Positions 31,307 through 40,115 of a DNA stretch of 64,000 nucleotides are shown in pieces; position 1 is the stretch's first letter; each line of letters begins with the position of its first letter. The stretch is from Streptomyces antnestii (GTDB taxonomy: Bacteria; Actinomycetota; Actinomycetes; Streptomycetales; Streptomycetaceae), in the NCBI RefSeq assembly GCF_004005495.1, contig NZ_RZYA01000004.1, positions 310,001 through 374,000 on the forward strand, read 5' to 3'. Below the pieces are notes generated by a model that was given only the letters and a program-made list of their open reading frames with translations, was not told where the DNA came from and ran no database searches. Position numbers and translations under genes: made by a program.

Positions 31307-31510
31307 CTACGACGTGCGGGCGGCCACAGCCTCTTCGAGCACGCGCTGCGCCTCCACCCGGTCCTTGGCGCGGCGGCGGTCCTCGAGCACGGAGGTCCAG
31401 GCATTGCGGCGTGCGGTGCGCTGGCCGCTGCTCATGAGCAGCGACTCGACCGCGCGGAGCGCGTCGGTGAAGGTCGGGATGGCGGTGGCGCGTACGGGCG
31501 CGGCCTGCAT
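31307..31510 (-). CDS. small conserved hypothetical protein
   Basis: A 67-residue soluble helical protein (MQAAPVRATAIPTFTDALRA at the start, VEAQRVLEEAVAARTS at the end). The middle is very rich in Arg and could bind nucleic acid. I do not recognise a family. Its position between lipA and the DUF4191 gene is a pattern I recall from other Streptomyces. It starts 135 bases after the lipA terminator. Confidence 0.7.
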   Translation of the reverse strand: MQAAPVRATAIPTFTDALRAVESLLMSSGQRTARRNAWTSVLEDRRRAKDRVEAQRVLEEAVAARTS

Positions 31511-31644
31511 CGGTAGGTCCCCCTCGGGAGCGGCTCTGACTAAGGGTGTACGTGGCGTGAGTACAGCGTCACTGTTCGGTGTTACCAGGGCGTGACCGAA
31601 GGGTCAAACGCCCGTGAAGCCTTGATGCGGGGGAGCCGAACGAG

Positions 31645-31696
31645 GGACGCGGCCCTGACGGTCCCCCCATCTGCGGGGACTGTCAGGACCGCGTCC
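31645..31696 (-). terminator. hairpin after lipA
   Basis: A long stem of about 22 bp with one unpaired position (31645-31666 with 31675-31696) lies 74 bases after the lipA stop. Apart from this hairpin, the 259-base gap from 31511 to 31769 holds only the likely promoter of the 31307-31510 gene. Confidence 0.75.
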
Positions 31697-31769
31697 TGTT
31701 GGCCATTACCGGCCGGTAGCTACTTGTGCGCGAGTTCACACGGCTGGCGGGCGGTGCCGTCGTGCCGGG

Positions 31770-32735
31770 TCAGACCGCCTGCGAGGCGACGTACGAGCCG
31801 CGCTTCTCGACGGCCATCTGGTAGAGCCGTCCGGCGCGGTACGAGGAACGCACCAGCGGGCCCGACATGACACCGGAGAAACCGATCTGCTCGGCCTCCT
31901 CCTTCAGCTCCACGAACTCGTGCGGCTTCACCCAGCGCTCGACGGGGTGGTGGCGCGGCGTCGGGCGCAGGTACTGCGTGATCGTGATGAGCTCGCAGCC
32001 CGCCTCGTGCAGCTGGCGCAGCGCCTCGCTGACCTCTTCGCGCTCCTCGCCCATGCCCAGGATCAGGTTGGACTTGGTGACCAGGCCGGCCTCGCGGGCC
32101 TTCGTGATGACCTCGAGGGAGCGCTCGTACCGGAAGCCCGGGCGGATCCGCTTGAAGATCCGCGGCACCGTCTCGACGTTGTGCCCGAGAACCTCGGGGC
32201 GGGACGAGAAGACCTCGGCCAGCTGGTCCGGGTCGGCGTTGAAGTCGGGGATGAGCAGCTCGACCTTGGTGTAGCCCTCGGCGCGCTCCGCCGTCATCGC
32301 GTGGATCTGGCGGACCGTCTCCGCGTACAGCCAGGCGCCGCCGTCCTCCAGGTCGTCGCGGGCGACGCCGGTGATCGTGGCGTAGTTCAGGTCCATCGTG
32401 ACGACGGACTCGCCGACGCGGCGCGGCTCGTCACGGTCGAGCGCCTCGGGCTTGCCCGTGTCGATCTGGCAGAAGTCACAGCGCCTGGTGCACTGGTCGC
32501 CACCGATCAGGAAGGTCGCCTCGCGGTCTTCCCAGCACTCGTAGATGTTCGGACAGCCCGCCTCCTGGCAGACCGTGTGCAGGCCCTCGCTCTTCACGAG
32601 TTTCTGCAGGGCGTTGTACTCGGGGCCCATCTTCGCCCGGGTCTTGATCCACTCGGGCTTGCGCTCGATGGGGGTCTGGCTGTTGCGGACCTCCAGGCGC
32701 AGCATCTTGCGTCCGTCGGGTGCGACTGCGGACAC
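31770..32735 (-). CDS. lipA: lipoyl synthase
   Basis: A 321-residue radical-SAM enzyme that inserts two sulfurs into octanoyl groups on lipoyl domains. The auxiliary-cluster Cys are Cys56, Cys61 and Cys67 ([13 protein letters not shown]). The radical-SAM cluster Cys are Cys82, Cys86 and Cys89 (CTRRCDFC). Other family motifs are [20 protein letters not shown] and the C-terminal [11 protein letters not shown], whose Arg-Ser-Ser-Tyr supplies the cluster-binding Ser. It acts in the cytoplasm on E2 and glycine-cleavage proteins. lipB lies 143 bases upstream on the same strand and the genes probably work together on the E2 coded at 53.6-55.4 kb. Confidence 0.98.
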   Translation of the reverse strand: MSAVAPDGRKMLRLEVRNSQTPIERKPEWIKTRAKMGPEYNALQKLVKSEGLHTVCQEAGCPNIYECWEDREATFLIGGDQCTRRCDFCQIDTGKPEALDRDEPRRVGESVVTMDLNYATITGVARDDLEDGGAWLYAETVRQIHAMTAERAEGYTKVELLIPDFNADPDQLAEVFSSRPEVLGHNVETVPRIFKRIRPGFRYERSLEVITKAREAGLVTKSNLILGMGEEREEVSEALRQLHEAGCELITITQYLRPTPRHHPVERWVKPHEFVELKEEAEQIGFSGVMSGPLVRSSYRAGRLYQMAVEKRGSYVASQAV

Positions 32736-32878
32736 GACCGGCTCCCTACAGCTTTGATTCTTCGGCGTACCTCAGGGTACGCCCGTGGTCTTCATGGGCC
32801 TTACGTGTGGCCAACCTGCGGCCGGCGGGGTGCATTCCCGGACCTCGATCCGCCCGGGCGGCCCTCGCCTGCGAACGC

Positions 32879-33676
32879 CTACGCGGTCGCCTTCTCCACG
32901 ACCCGCGGGGCGAGGGCCGCGTTCTCCAGGACATCGCGCAGACACCGCTCGGCGACCGGCAGCACCTCGGCGATCGTGACCTCACGGCCCAGCTCGTACG
33001 AGAGCGAGGTGACGCCCGCGTCGCGGATGCCGCACGGGATGATCTTGTCGAAGTTCGACGTGTCCGGATTCACGTTCAGCGCGAAGCCGTGCATCGTGAC
33101 GCCCTTGGCGACGCGGATGCCCATCGCGCAGATCTTGCGGTCCTCGCGGCGCTGGCCGGCGTTCGACGGCGCGTACTCCGGACCGTTGAGCCGGGGGTCG
33201 AACTCGGAGTCGTTCACCCGGGGGTCGAAGTCCAGGGACAGACCGCCGAGCTTCGGGCGCTCCGCCACCGGGTCGCCGAGCACCCACACGCCCGCCCGGC
33301 CCTCGACGCGGGAGGTCTCCACGCCGAACTCGGCGCAGACCGCGATCATCGCGTCCTCCAGACGGCGCAGGTGCGCGACCACGTCCACCGGGCGCGGCAG
33401 CTTCTGGATCGGGTAGCCGACGAGCTGGCCGGGGCCGTGCCAGGTGATCTTGCCGCCACGGTCCACGTCCACGACGGGCGTGCCGTCCAGCGGGCGCTCC
33501 TCGGGGGCGGTGCGGCGGCCCGCCGTGTAGACCGGCGGGTGTTCGAGCAGGAGGCAGGTGTCGGGGGCCTCGTCGGCGAAGCGGGCGGCGTGCACACGGC
33601 GCTGCTCGTCCCAGGCCTCCTGGTAGTCGACCGAGTCCGCTCCGAAACCCAAGCGGACGAACCGCAACTCATTCAC
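32879..33676 (-). CDS. lipB: lipoyl(octanoyl) transferase
   Basis: A 265-residue enzyme that moves octanoate from acyl carrier protein to the lipoyl domains, the step before LipA. GTG 33676 ([10 protein letters not shown]) follows GGGAGG by eight bases. Motifs include [32 protein letters not shown], and [15 protein letters not shown], where the Cys is the acyl acceptor. Between GVWVLGDP and [10 protein letters not shown] there is an insertion of about 35 residues containing a 9-residue imperfect repeat ([18 protein letters not shown]), not seen in the 220-residue enzyme of other bacteria. Confidence 0.95.
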   Translation of the reverse strand: MNELRFVRLGFGADSVDYQEAWDEQRRVHAARFADEAPDTCLLLEHPPVYTAGRRTAPEERPLDGTPVVDVDRGGKITWHGPGQLVGYPIQKLPRPVDVVAHLRRLEDAMIAVCAEFGVETSRVEGRAGVWVLGDPVAERPKLGGLSLDFDPRVNDSEFDPRLNGPEYAPSNAGQRREDRKICAMGIRVAKGVTMHGFALNVNPDTSNFDKIIPCGIRDAGVTSLSYELGREVTIAEVLPVAERCLRDVLENAALAPRVVEKATA

Positions 33677-33886
33677 GGTCAGTGCCTCCCTAGAACCTTC
33701 AGCGTGCACATATCGCGCCCTCAGCCACTGTACGGCGCCGGTCTTCTCGTCAGTTCCCCGGCCAATCGTCACACGATCGGATGAAGGGGCGGCCAAGGCC
33801 GGGACGGTGCCTGTGCGGGCCGTTACATTCGCGCCGTTCCAGTAGGGCTGCACCAAAAGCCCGGAAGGCAGGAGACCGCACAGCTG

Positions 33887-35371
33887 ATGACGGAACGACC
33901 TCCGCAGCGCACGCCCAACCGCCAGCTAGCCGCGCTCATCGCGGAGGCAGGGTTCTCCAACGCCGGCCTGGCCCGCCGTGTCGATCAGCTCGGCCTGGAG
34001 CACGGTCTCGACCTGCGCTACGACAAGACCTCCGTGACGCGCTGGCTGCGCGGTCAGCAGCCCCGCGGCACCACGCCCGCGCTCATCGCCGAGGTGTTCA
34101 CCCGGCGCCTCGGCCGCCGCCTCTCCGCCCAGGACCTGGGGCTCGACGCCTGCTCCCCGGTCTACGCGGGCCTGGAGTTCGCGGCCTCGCCCGAGGAGGC
34201 CGTCGACATCGTCAGCGGCCTGTGGCGCAAGGACTCCGGCAGCCACGCCGAGCTCCGCAAGATCGCCTTCACCCCCGCCGGGCTCGTCGTGCCCAGCCGG
34301 GACTGGCTGATCGGACGGGCCGACGACCGGGTGGCCCACGGGGAGCAGGCAGGGCCCGGCCGGATCCCCGCCCAGGGACGGCCCTCCGCCAAGCACCAGG
34401 GCACGTTCGACCAGGCGCCACCGCCCCTGCCCCGCCAGCGCGGCCACACGGAGCGCGGGCCCGGCCAGCGCGTCACCGCGGGCGACATCGCGGCTCTGCG
34501 CTCCGTCGGCGAACTCTTCCGCTCCCTCGACCAGGCCTACGGCGGCGGCCACGCCCGCCAGGCCCTGGTGCGCTATCTGGAGCACGAGGCCGAGCCGATG
34601 CTGCGCGGCAGTTACGGGGAGCAGACCGGACGGCGCCTCTTCGCCGCCACCGCCGACCTGACCCGCCTCGCCGGCTGGACCTCGTACGACATCGCCGCGC
34701 ACGGGCTCGCGCAGCGGTACTTCGTGCAGGCGCTGCGGCTCTCGCAGGCCGCGGGGGACCGGGCGTACGGGGCGTACGTGCTGGTCACGATGAGCCGCCA
34801 GGCCGTGTATCTCGGCCACGGGCGCGAGGCGGTCCAGCTGGCGCGGGTCGCCCAGCAGGGGGTGGGGTCGTCCGCGCCGCCCGCCGTGCAGGCGCTGCTG
34901 CACTCGGCGGAGGCGCGCGGGCACGGGGTGCTCGGCGAGGTCCGTGCGTGCACGGCGTCCCTGGTGCGGGCCGAGCGGGCCCTGGAGGCGGTGCGGGCCG
35001 GTGACGACGTGCCGCACTGGGCGCGGTTCTTCGACGAGGCGCAGCTCGCCGACGAGTTCGGGCACTGCCACCGCGATCTCCAGCAGTACCGGGCGGCCGC
35101 GCAGCACGCCGAGCGGTCGCTGCAACTGAGGGCGCCCGGGTACGCGCGCAGCCGGCTGTTCTGCCGTGTGGTGCTGGCGTCCGCGCGGCTCGGGCTCGGC
35201 GAGCTGGACCAGGCGTGCGTGCTCGGCGCGGAGGCCGCCCACGCCGCCTCGGAGATGCGCTCCGTGCGGGCGCACGAGTACGTGCGGGACTTCGAGCGAC
35301 GCCTGGAGCCCTACCGCGACGCGGCCCCGGTACGGGGGTACCGGGACCGCATCGCCGCGTTCAGCCAGTGA
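33887..35371 (+). CDS. NsdA-like regulator with N-terminal HTH-like part and TPR-like repeats
   Basis: A 494-residue cytoplasmic protein, starting at ATG 33887 after AGGAGA. The first 80 residues contain a helix-turn-helix-like segment ([20 protein letters not shown], then [20 protein letters not shown]). Residues 200-480 are helical repeats in pairs ([50 protein letters not shown]), like TPRs. The general build matches NsdA-type proteins that restrain sporulation and antibiotic production in Streptomyces, but I cannot prove orthology. It is divergent from lipB and convergent with the GH29 gene 17 bases away. Confidence 0.75.
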   Translation: MTERPPQRTPNRQLAALIAEAGFSNAGLARRVDQLGLEHGLDLRYDKTSVTRWLRGQQPRGTTPALIAEVFTRRLGRRLSAQDLGLDACSPVYAGLEFAASPEEAVDIVSGLWRKDSGSHAELRKIAFTPAGLVVPSRDWLIGRADDRVAHGEQAGPGRIPAQGRPSAKHQGTFDQAPPPLPRQRGHTERGPGQRVTAGDIAALRSVGELFRSLDQAYGGGHARQALVRYLEHEAEPMLRGSYGEQTGRRLFAATADLTRLAGWTSYDIAAHGLAQRYFVQALRLSQAAGDRAYGAYVLVTMSRQAVYLGHGREAVQLARVAQQGVGSSAPPAVQALLHSAEARGHGVLGEVRACTASLVRAERALEAVRAGDDVPHWARFFDEAQLADEFGHCHRDLQQYRAAAQHAERSLQLRAPGYARSRLFCRVVLASARLGLGELDQACVLGAEAAHAASEMRSVRAHEYVRDFERRLEPYRDAAPVRGYRDRIAAFSQ

Positions 35372-35388
35372 GGGGACGGGGCCACTGA

Positions 35389-37653
35389 CTACGGCCGGGA
35401 GCTCCCGCGCACCTGGACCTCCGCCAGGGACAGCGGGTTGGTGGCGGACTCCAGCTGGACGCGCACATAGCGGCCGGTCGTCCCGGCCGGCAGTGCCACG
35501 TGCGACGGCCTGCCCGCCTGTCCCGCGACCCGTACGGCCGTCACCCCGGGCGCGCTTCGGGCCTCGCTGAGGCTGTCCGCGGTGATCGGGGAGTCGGACG
35601 TCAGGACCCAGAAATCGGCCAGCCGGTCCGAGCAGCAGTCGGTGCGGTTCCAGAGATCGACGCCGCTCAGGTCGGCCTTCGCGCCGAGGTCGACCTGCCA
35701 CCAGGCCTGGTTCGAGGGCTCCGCCGTGTGCGTGACCGAGCCCGAGCCGAAGGCGCCGTCCGTGTTGCCGTCGACGGCGCGCGAGGCCGGGGCGTCCCAC
35801 GCGGTGGACTTCTGCGTGGCGGGCCTGCCGAGCGCCAGGTTCTCCGGGGCGACCTTCACGCGCACTGTCGTGGTGCTGGTCATCCCCGCGTGCCGCAGCG
35901 TGAGGGGCAGTGCGTACGTGCCGGGCTCCGCCGACTTCGGCGGGGTCACCGTGAACGGGACCTCGGTGTCCGCGCCGGGGGCCTGCGGCGGAACGCCGGC
36001 CGTGCCCGGCGTGACCGTCCAGCCCTCGGGAGCGCCGAACGTCACCTTCGTGCTCGGCGCCTCCCTGCGGGAGGTGTTGGTGACGGTGAGCGTGCCGTCC
36101 GCCGCGCGGCCCGGGTTCAGCTCCTTCGGCAGCTCGGTGCGGGTGCGGGCCAGGCTGTTCACGCCCGGGGTCTCGACCTTGAAGACGTAGGCGTACTTGC
36201 CGGACTCGGCCGGGGTGTCCACCACGACCCGGCCCCGGTCGTCCTTGTGCCAGTCGAGGGGGCCCGCGTCGGAGCCGAGCAGCGTGATGCGGGTCGTCCT
36301 GTTCACGGGGGTGTCCGCGCCGAGCGTCAGCTGCTCGCCCGGCCACTTCAGGGCGGTCGCGTAGAGGGCCCCGTCCTTCACCGTGTAGCGGATGTCGTCG
36401 TCCGAGGTGGGCTCCTCGGCGTGGTGCCAGTACGTCGTGCCGTACACGGCCTCGCCGTTGGTCTTCAGCCAGGTGCCGATGTCCCGCAGGCGCTGTTGCT
36501 GGAGTTCGGGGATCGTGCCGTCGCCGCGCGGGCCGATGTCGAGGAGCAGGTTGCCGTTCTTGCTGACGATGTCGCTGAGCGAGTCGACGAGCTGGTCGGA
36601 GGTGAGGTAGTCCTCCTCCGGCTCGTTCTGGTTGTAGCCGTAGGAGTGGGCTATGCCGCGGCTGGCCTCCCACTTGTGCGGGTCGATCTCCGACTTGACC
36701 GTGTACTCGGGGGTCTGGAAGTCGAGTTCGGTGGAGTCGAGGGCGCCCGTGTCGATCTTGCAGCGGTTGGCGACCGCCACCTCCTTCGGGTGCTCCCGGT
36801 TCTTCGCCTGGTTGTAGTAGTGGGCGAGGACGGGGGCGGTCTTCCAGTACGAGGCGGGCTTCTCCCACTGCCCGTCGCACCACATGATGTCCGGGTCGTA
36901 CTGGTCGATCAGTTCGCGCATCTGCGGCGCCATGTAGTCGCCGACGTAGTCCTTGACAGCGGGCGCCCCGGTGTACGGGACGGTGGCGCCGGTGTACGGG
37001 TTGGTGACCGGGCGGCCGGTGTAGGACGGGTTGTTCCACTCGTAGAGGGAGTAGTAGAAACCGGCCTTCAGGTCTCCCTGCTTGCGGGCCGCCTTGAACA
37101 GGTCGCCCGCCAGGTCGCGGTGGGGCCCCAGGTCGACGGTGTCGCGCCCGCTCACCTTCGAGTCCCAGAGGGCGACGCCCTCATGGTGCTTGGAGGTCAG
37201 GACGAAGTACTTGGCGCCGGCGTCCTTGAAGAGCTTCACCCAGGCGTCAGGGTCGTACTTCTCGGCCTTCCACTGCTTGATGAAGTCGTCGTAGTTCGCG
37301 GCCGTCCCGTACGTGTCCTTGTGGTGCTTGTAGGTGGGGCTGCCCGCGTTGTTCATGTACGCCCAGTACCACTCGGCGTAGCTGCCGCGCGGGCCCCAGG
37401 CTGGCACCGAGTAGGCGCCCCAGTGGATGAAGATGCCGAACTTGTCGTCGTTGAACCAGCCCGGCGTCGGATGGCTGTTGAGGGACGCGAGGGTGGGCTC
37501 GTAGTCCGGGGTCGAGGCGGGGGCCTGGGGAGCGTCCTGGGCGGCCGCGGATCCGCCCGCCGCGGGCAGGCCGAGCAGGGTCGCGCAGGCCGCCGCGACG
37601 AGCGCCGTGCGGCGCCGGGCGGGTGTGGAGGTCCGGGGTCTGTGGCGCGTCAC
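35389..37653 (-). CDS. secreted alpha-L-fucosidase (GH29) with NEW3 and CBM32-type domains
   Basis: A 754-residue exported enzyme that should release alpha-linked fucose. It is read from GTG 37653, giving a Sec signal (VTRHRPR, then AALVAAACATLLGLPAAGG). GH29 motifs follow: HPTPGWFNDDKFGIFIHWGA, FKDAGAKYFVLTSKHHEG, ALWDSKVSGRDTVDLGP, YDPDIMWCDGQWEK, with Asp in MWCDGQ as nucleophile, and GNLLLDIGPRGDG. Residues 500-620 hold beta segments of NPCBM/NEW3 type (EGWTVTPGTAG). A discoidin-like CBM32 (about 625-750, WWQVDLGAKADLSGVDLWNR) ends it. The GTG overlaps the GH20 stop as GTGA, so it is translated from the same message. Confidence 0.93.
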   Translation of the reverse strand: MTRHRPRTSTPARRRTALVAAACATLLGLPAAGGSAAAQDAPQAPASTPDYEPTLASLNSHPTPGWFNDDKFGIFIHWGAYSVPAWGPRGSYAEWYWAYMNNAGSPTYKHHKDTYGTAANYDDFIKQWKAEKYDPDAWVKLFKDAGAKYFVLTSKHHEGVALWDSKVSGRDTVDLGPHRDLAGDLFKAARKQGDLKAGFYYSLYEWNNPSYTGRPVTNPYTGATVPYTGAPAVKDYVGDYMAPQMRELIDQYDPDIMWCDGQWEKPASYWKTAPVLAHYYNQAKNREHPKEVAVANRCKIDTGALDSTELDFQTPEYTVKSEIDPHKWEASRGIAHSYGYNQNEPEEDYLTSDQLVDSLSDIVSKNGNLLLDIGPRGDGTIPELQQQRLRDIGTWLKTNGEAVYGTTYWHHAEEPTSDDDIRYTVKDGALYATALKWPGEQLTLGADTPVNRTTRITLLGSDAGPLDWHKDDRGRVVVDTPAESGKYAYVFKVETPGVNSLARTRTELPKELNPGRAADGTLTVTNTSRREAPSTKVTFGAPEGWTVTPGTAGVPPQAPGADTEVPFTVTPPKSAEPGTYALPLTLRHAGMTSTTTVRVKVAPENLALGRPATQKSTAWDAPASRAVDGNTDGAFGSGSVTHTAEPSNQAWWQVDLGAKADLSGVDLWNRTDCCSDRLADFWVLTSDSPITADSLSEARSAPGVTAVRVAGQAGRPSHVALPAGTTGRYVRVQLESATNPLSLAEVQVRGSSRP

Positions 37654-39887
37654 TTGGAGTCGTCCTTCCCGAGCTGGTCGGCGACCTGACTGTCCGTCAG
37701 TGCCACGTCCCAGGTGATGAGTTCGTCGAGGTCGCCGCGCAGGCTCGCCTTCTCCGTGCCGATCGAGCGAAGCGGCAGCGGGATCGACGCGTCGACGGTG
37801 CCGACGCGCTTGCCGTCCGCGTACAGCGTGGTGTGGCCGGGGGTGGTGACCCAGGTCAGCCGGGTCCACTGGTTCAGGGGCAGCGTGTAGTCGAAGGAGT
37901 GGTCGGCGGAGCCGTACCTCGTGAAGCCGACCTTGCCCGTGCCGTACTGCATGAGCTTGAGCGCGCCCGCCTTCGAGCTGAGCAGGACCTGGTCGGGGGT
38001 GCGGGACGTCGGGCGGACCGAGACCGACACCGTCCACGGCTCGGCCACGTCGAGCCCGCCGAAGCCCACACCGTCGCGGTCCGAGTCGAAGCGCCACGCC
38101 TGACCGCTCACCCCGTCCACCGGAGTCGGGTTGTTGATGATGTACGACGTGCCCGGCAGGTCACCCGCCGTGTCCTCGGCGAAGATCGTGTTGCCGGGAC
38201 TGCCCGCGTACGTCCAGCCCTTCGGGTACGCGGCCGTGTCGAACGTCCAGTGGTGGCTGGGCCGGCCGGCGGTGACGCGGGGCCGCACGGGCGCCGGGGT
38301 GATGCCGGGCGGGTCGCCGATACGGGACGCGCGGGCCCGGAAGTCGGCGAGGGTGTCCGGGGTCGTGGTGCCGTTCCAGGCGCGGTCGGCGAGGATCGCG
38401 CGGGCGCCGGCCATCGACTGCTCGAAGTACTCGTCGTCCGCCCAGAAGTTGTAGTCGGCCCAGTTGGTCAGGCCGGAGCCGAGCATGTCGGGCTCCGTGC
38501 TGACGGTCCAGGAGTCGTACATCCAGGGCTCGTTCGGGTACAGGTGGTGGTAGTTGTTCGGGGTGTCGTAGAACGGGCCGATGGCGATCTCGTCGTGACC
38601 CGCGACGGCGGGCGCGGCGCCCGTGCCCTCCCAGGTGATGAAGACGACAGGGCCGTGCACGGTCTGCTGCGGCGCGGCGAGGTGCTCGGAGCCGTTGTAG
38701 ACGGCGGTGCGCTTGCCGTGCGAGGCGATCACGTCGTCAAGGGTGTTGATGTACCGGTTGAGGAGGTCGCCGAGCGTCGACACCTCGGGCGAGGCGGCCA
38801 AGTAGTCCTGTACGCGCGGGCAGTTGGCGAGCTGGCCGGGCACCTCTTCGCCGCCGATCGAGAACAGCGGCGCGTCGAACCAGCCGGCGAACTCGTCGAC
38901 GATCTCCTTCGTCTTCGCCACCGCCTTGTCGCTGGTCATGTCGATGATCCAGTCGGGCGTGAGGTGCGAGTGCGTGTGCGCCTGCGTGCAGGGGTTCGGG
39001 CCCGAGCCGAAGCCGATGCCGAACGCGTCACTGATCGCGGTCGCGTGGCCGGGCATCTCCAGGCCCGGCATCACCTGCACGTGGTGGCGGGCCGCGAAGG
39101 CCTTCAGGCGCTCGATGTCGGCGCGGCTGTAGCTGTGGTCGGGGTCCGCGAGGCCCGGGAACTTCGGGCTGTAGAGGCGGAAGCCCTCCGACTCGGAGAG
39201 GTGCAGCATGAGCGTGTTGAGCTTCTGGTCGCCCATCCTGCGGATCAGGTTCTCCAGGTACGGGATCTTCCAGTACTTGCGGCCCGCGTCCAGGTGGACC
39301 ATGCGGATCGCCTGCGTGGGGACGTCCGTCGCGCGCGCCCGGGGGAGCGTGCGGTGGTCGTCGGCCGTGGAGCGCAGGAGCTGGAGGAGGGTGCGGGTGC
39401 CGTAGAAGAGGCCGTGCGTGGAGGCGGCCCGGATGCGTACGGCGCCGTCCGCGCTGTCGAACCGGTAGCCCTCGGCACCGAGTCGGGCATCGTTGTCAAG
39501 GCCGAGCACGATGTCGCCGGGCCCGGCGTGGGCCACGTCGCTCTCGATGCCCGGCTCGATCCCCGAGACCTGGCCCAGCTCGTCCTTCAGCTGGGCGGCG
39601 AGCTGCTGCACGGTCTGGCGGGCCGGGCCGGGGAACTCGGCGCGGCCGGACGGCAGGGCGGTCTCGGCGCGGGCGCCCGGGTCGACCAGGACGCGGGTGC
39701 GGCCGGTGAGCGCGGTGGTGCCGCCGAGCGACGTCCAGTCGGTGGGGCGCGGGACCACGGAGGGCTGCCCGGCGAGCAGGTCGGGGCTCTGCTCCGTGGT
39801 CTGGGCTGCGGACGACGGCACTACAGCTCCGATGAATCCGGTGACAAGGGCTAGGACGAACAGCAGGGCTGACGCCGTTCTTCGCAC
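37650..39887 (-). CDS. secreted beta-N-acetylhexosaminidase-like enzyme (GH20), unusual catalytic pair
   Basis: A 745-residue exported GH20 protein. GTG 39887 with GGAGG five bases upstream gives a Sec signal (VRRTASALLFVLALVTGFIG, cut near SSAAQ). An N-terminal GH20b domain (residues 45-170) is followed by the barrel (RMVHLDAGRKYWKIPYLENL, LNTLMLHLSESEGFRLYSPK, VQVMPGLEMPGHATAISDAF). At the catalytic site the usual Gly-Asp-Glu is Gly-Glu347-Glu348 (FSIGGEEVPG). A Trp-rich LamG/concanavalin-like domain (about 550-740) closes it. It should act on terminal GlcNAc or GalNAc. It is translationally coupled to the GH29 gene, suggesting joint attack on fucosylated amino-sugar glycans. Confidence 0.9.
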   Translation of the reverse strand: MRRTASALLFVLALVTGFIGAVVPSSAAQTTEQSPDLLAGQPSVVPRPTDWTSLGGTTALTGRTRVLVDPGARAETALPSGRAEFPGPARQTVQQLAAQLKDELGQVSGIEPGIESDVAHAGPGDIVLGLDNDARLGAEGYRFDSADGAVRIRAASTHGLFYGTRTLLQLLRSTADDHRTLPRARATDVPTQAIRMVHLDAGRKYWKIPYLENLIRRMGDQKLNTLMLHLSESEGFRLYSPKFPGLADPDHSYSRADIERLKAFAARHHVQVMPGLEMPGHATAISDAFGIGFGSGPNPCTQAHTHSHLTPDWIIDMTSDKAVAKTKEIVDEFAGWFDAPLFSIGGEEVPGQLANCPRVQDYLAASPEVSTLGDLLNRYINTLDDVIASHGKRTAVYNGSEHLAAPQQTVHGPVVFITWEGTGAAPAVAGHDEIAIGPFYDTPNNYHHLYPNEPWMYDSWTVSTEPDMLGSGLTNWADYNFWADDEYFEQSMAGARAILADRAWNGTTTPDTLADFRARASRIGDPPGITPAPVRPRVTAGRPSHHWTFDTAAYPKGWTYAGSPGNTIFAEDTAGDLPGTSYIINNPTPVDGVSGQAWRFDSDRDGVGFGGLDVAEPWTVSVSVRPTSRTPDQVLLSSKAGALKLMQYGTGKVGFTRYGSADHSFDYTLPLNQWTRLTWVTTPGHTTLYADGKRVGTVDASIPLPLRSIGTEKASLRGDLDELITWDVALTDSQVADQLGKDDSK

Positions 39888-39971
39888 TGCGGCCTCCAGG
39901 GTCAAGGTGCGGACGTGGGGACCGTAGAGGGGAGTTGAGGTGGTGGCAAGAGTGCGCGTACGGGAATGAGG

Positions 39972-40007
39972 GCGCCCGCCTCCGGAATGTGCCACGGAGA
40001 CGGGCGC
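39972..40007 (-). terminator. hairpin after the FAD oxidoreductase gene
   Basis: A 13-bp stem with one G-T pair (39972-39984 with 39995-40007) and a 10-base loop lies 109 bases after the FAD gene stop and 85 bases before the GH20 start. It may end the upstream message or belong to the GH20 leader. Confidence 0.5.
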
Positions 40008-40068
40008 GGAATGGGGGACCCTTAGAGGTCGGATGTGTGGTGAGTGTAGCTGTGACCTGCCTATGAGA

Positions 40069-40110
40069 TCGGACGGGATCGGGGGCGGGATCGGACGGGC
40101 TCGGACGGGA
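40069..40110. repeat. short G-rich tandem repeats
   Basis: Four units of 10-12 bases with pattern tcggacggga, starting at 40069, 40079, 40091 and 40101, lie directly after the FAD gene stop. The origin and role are unknown; they resemble slippage products. Confidence 0.6.
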
Positions 40111-40115
40111 GCGGA

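Noticed and set aside
39888..40060. Search for a DasR-type operator before the GH20 gene
   Set aside because: No sequence near the known palindrome ACTGGTCTAGACCAGT was found.
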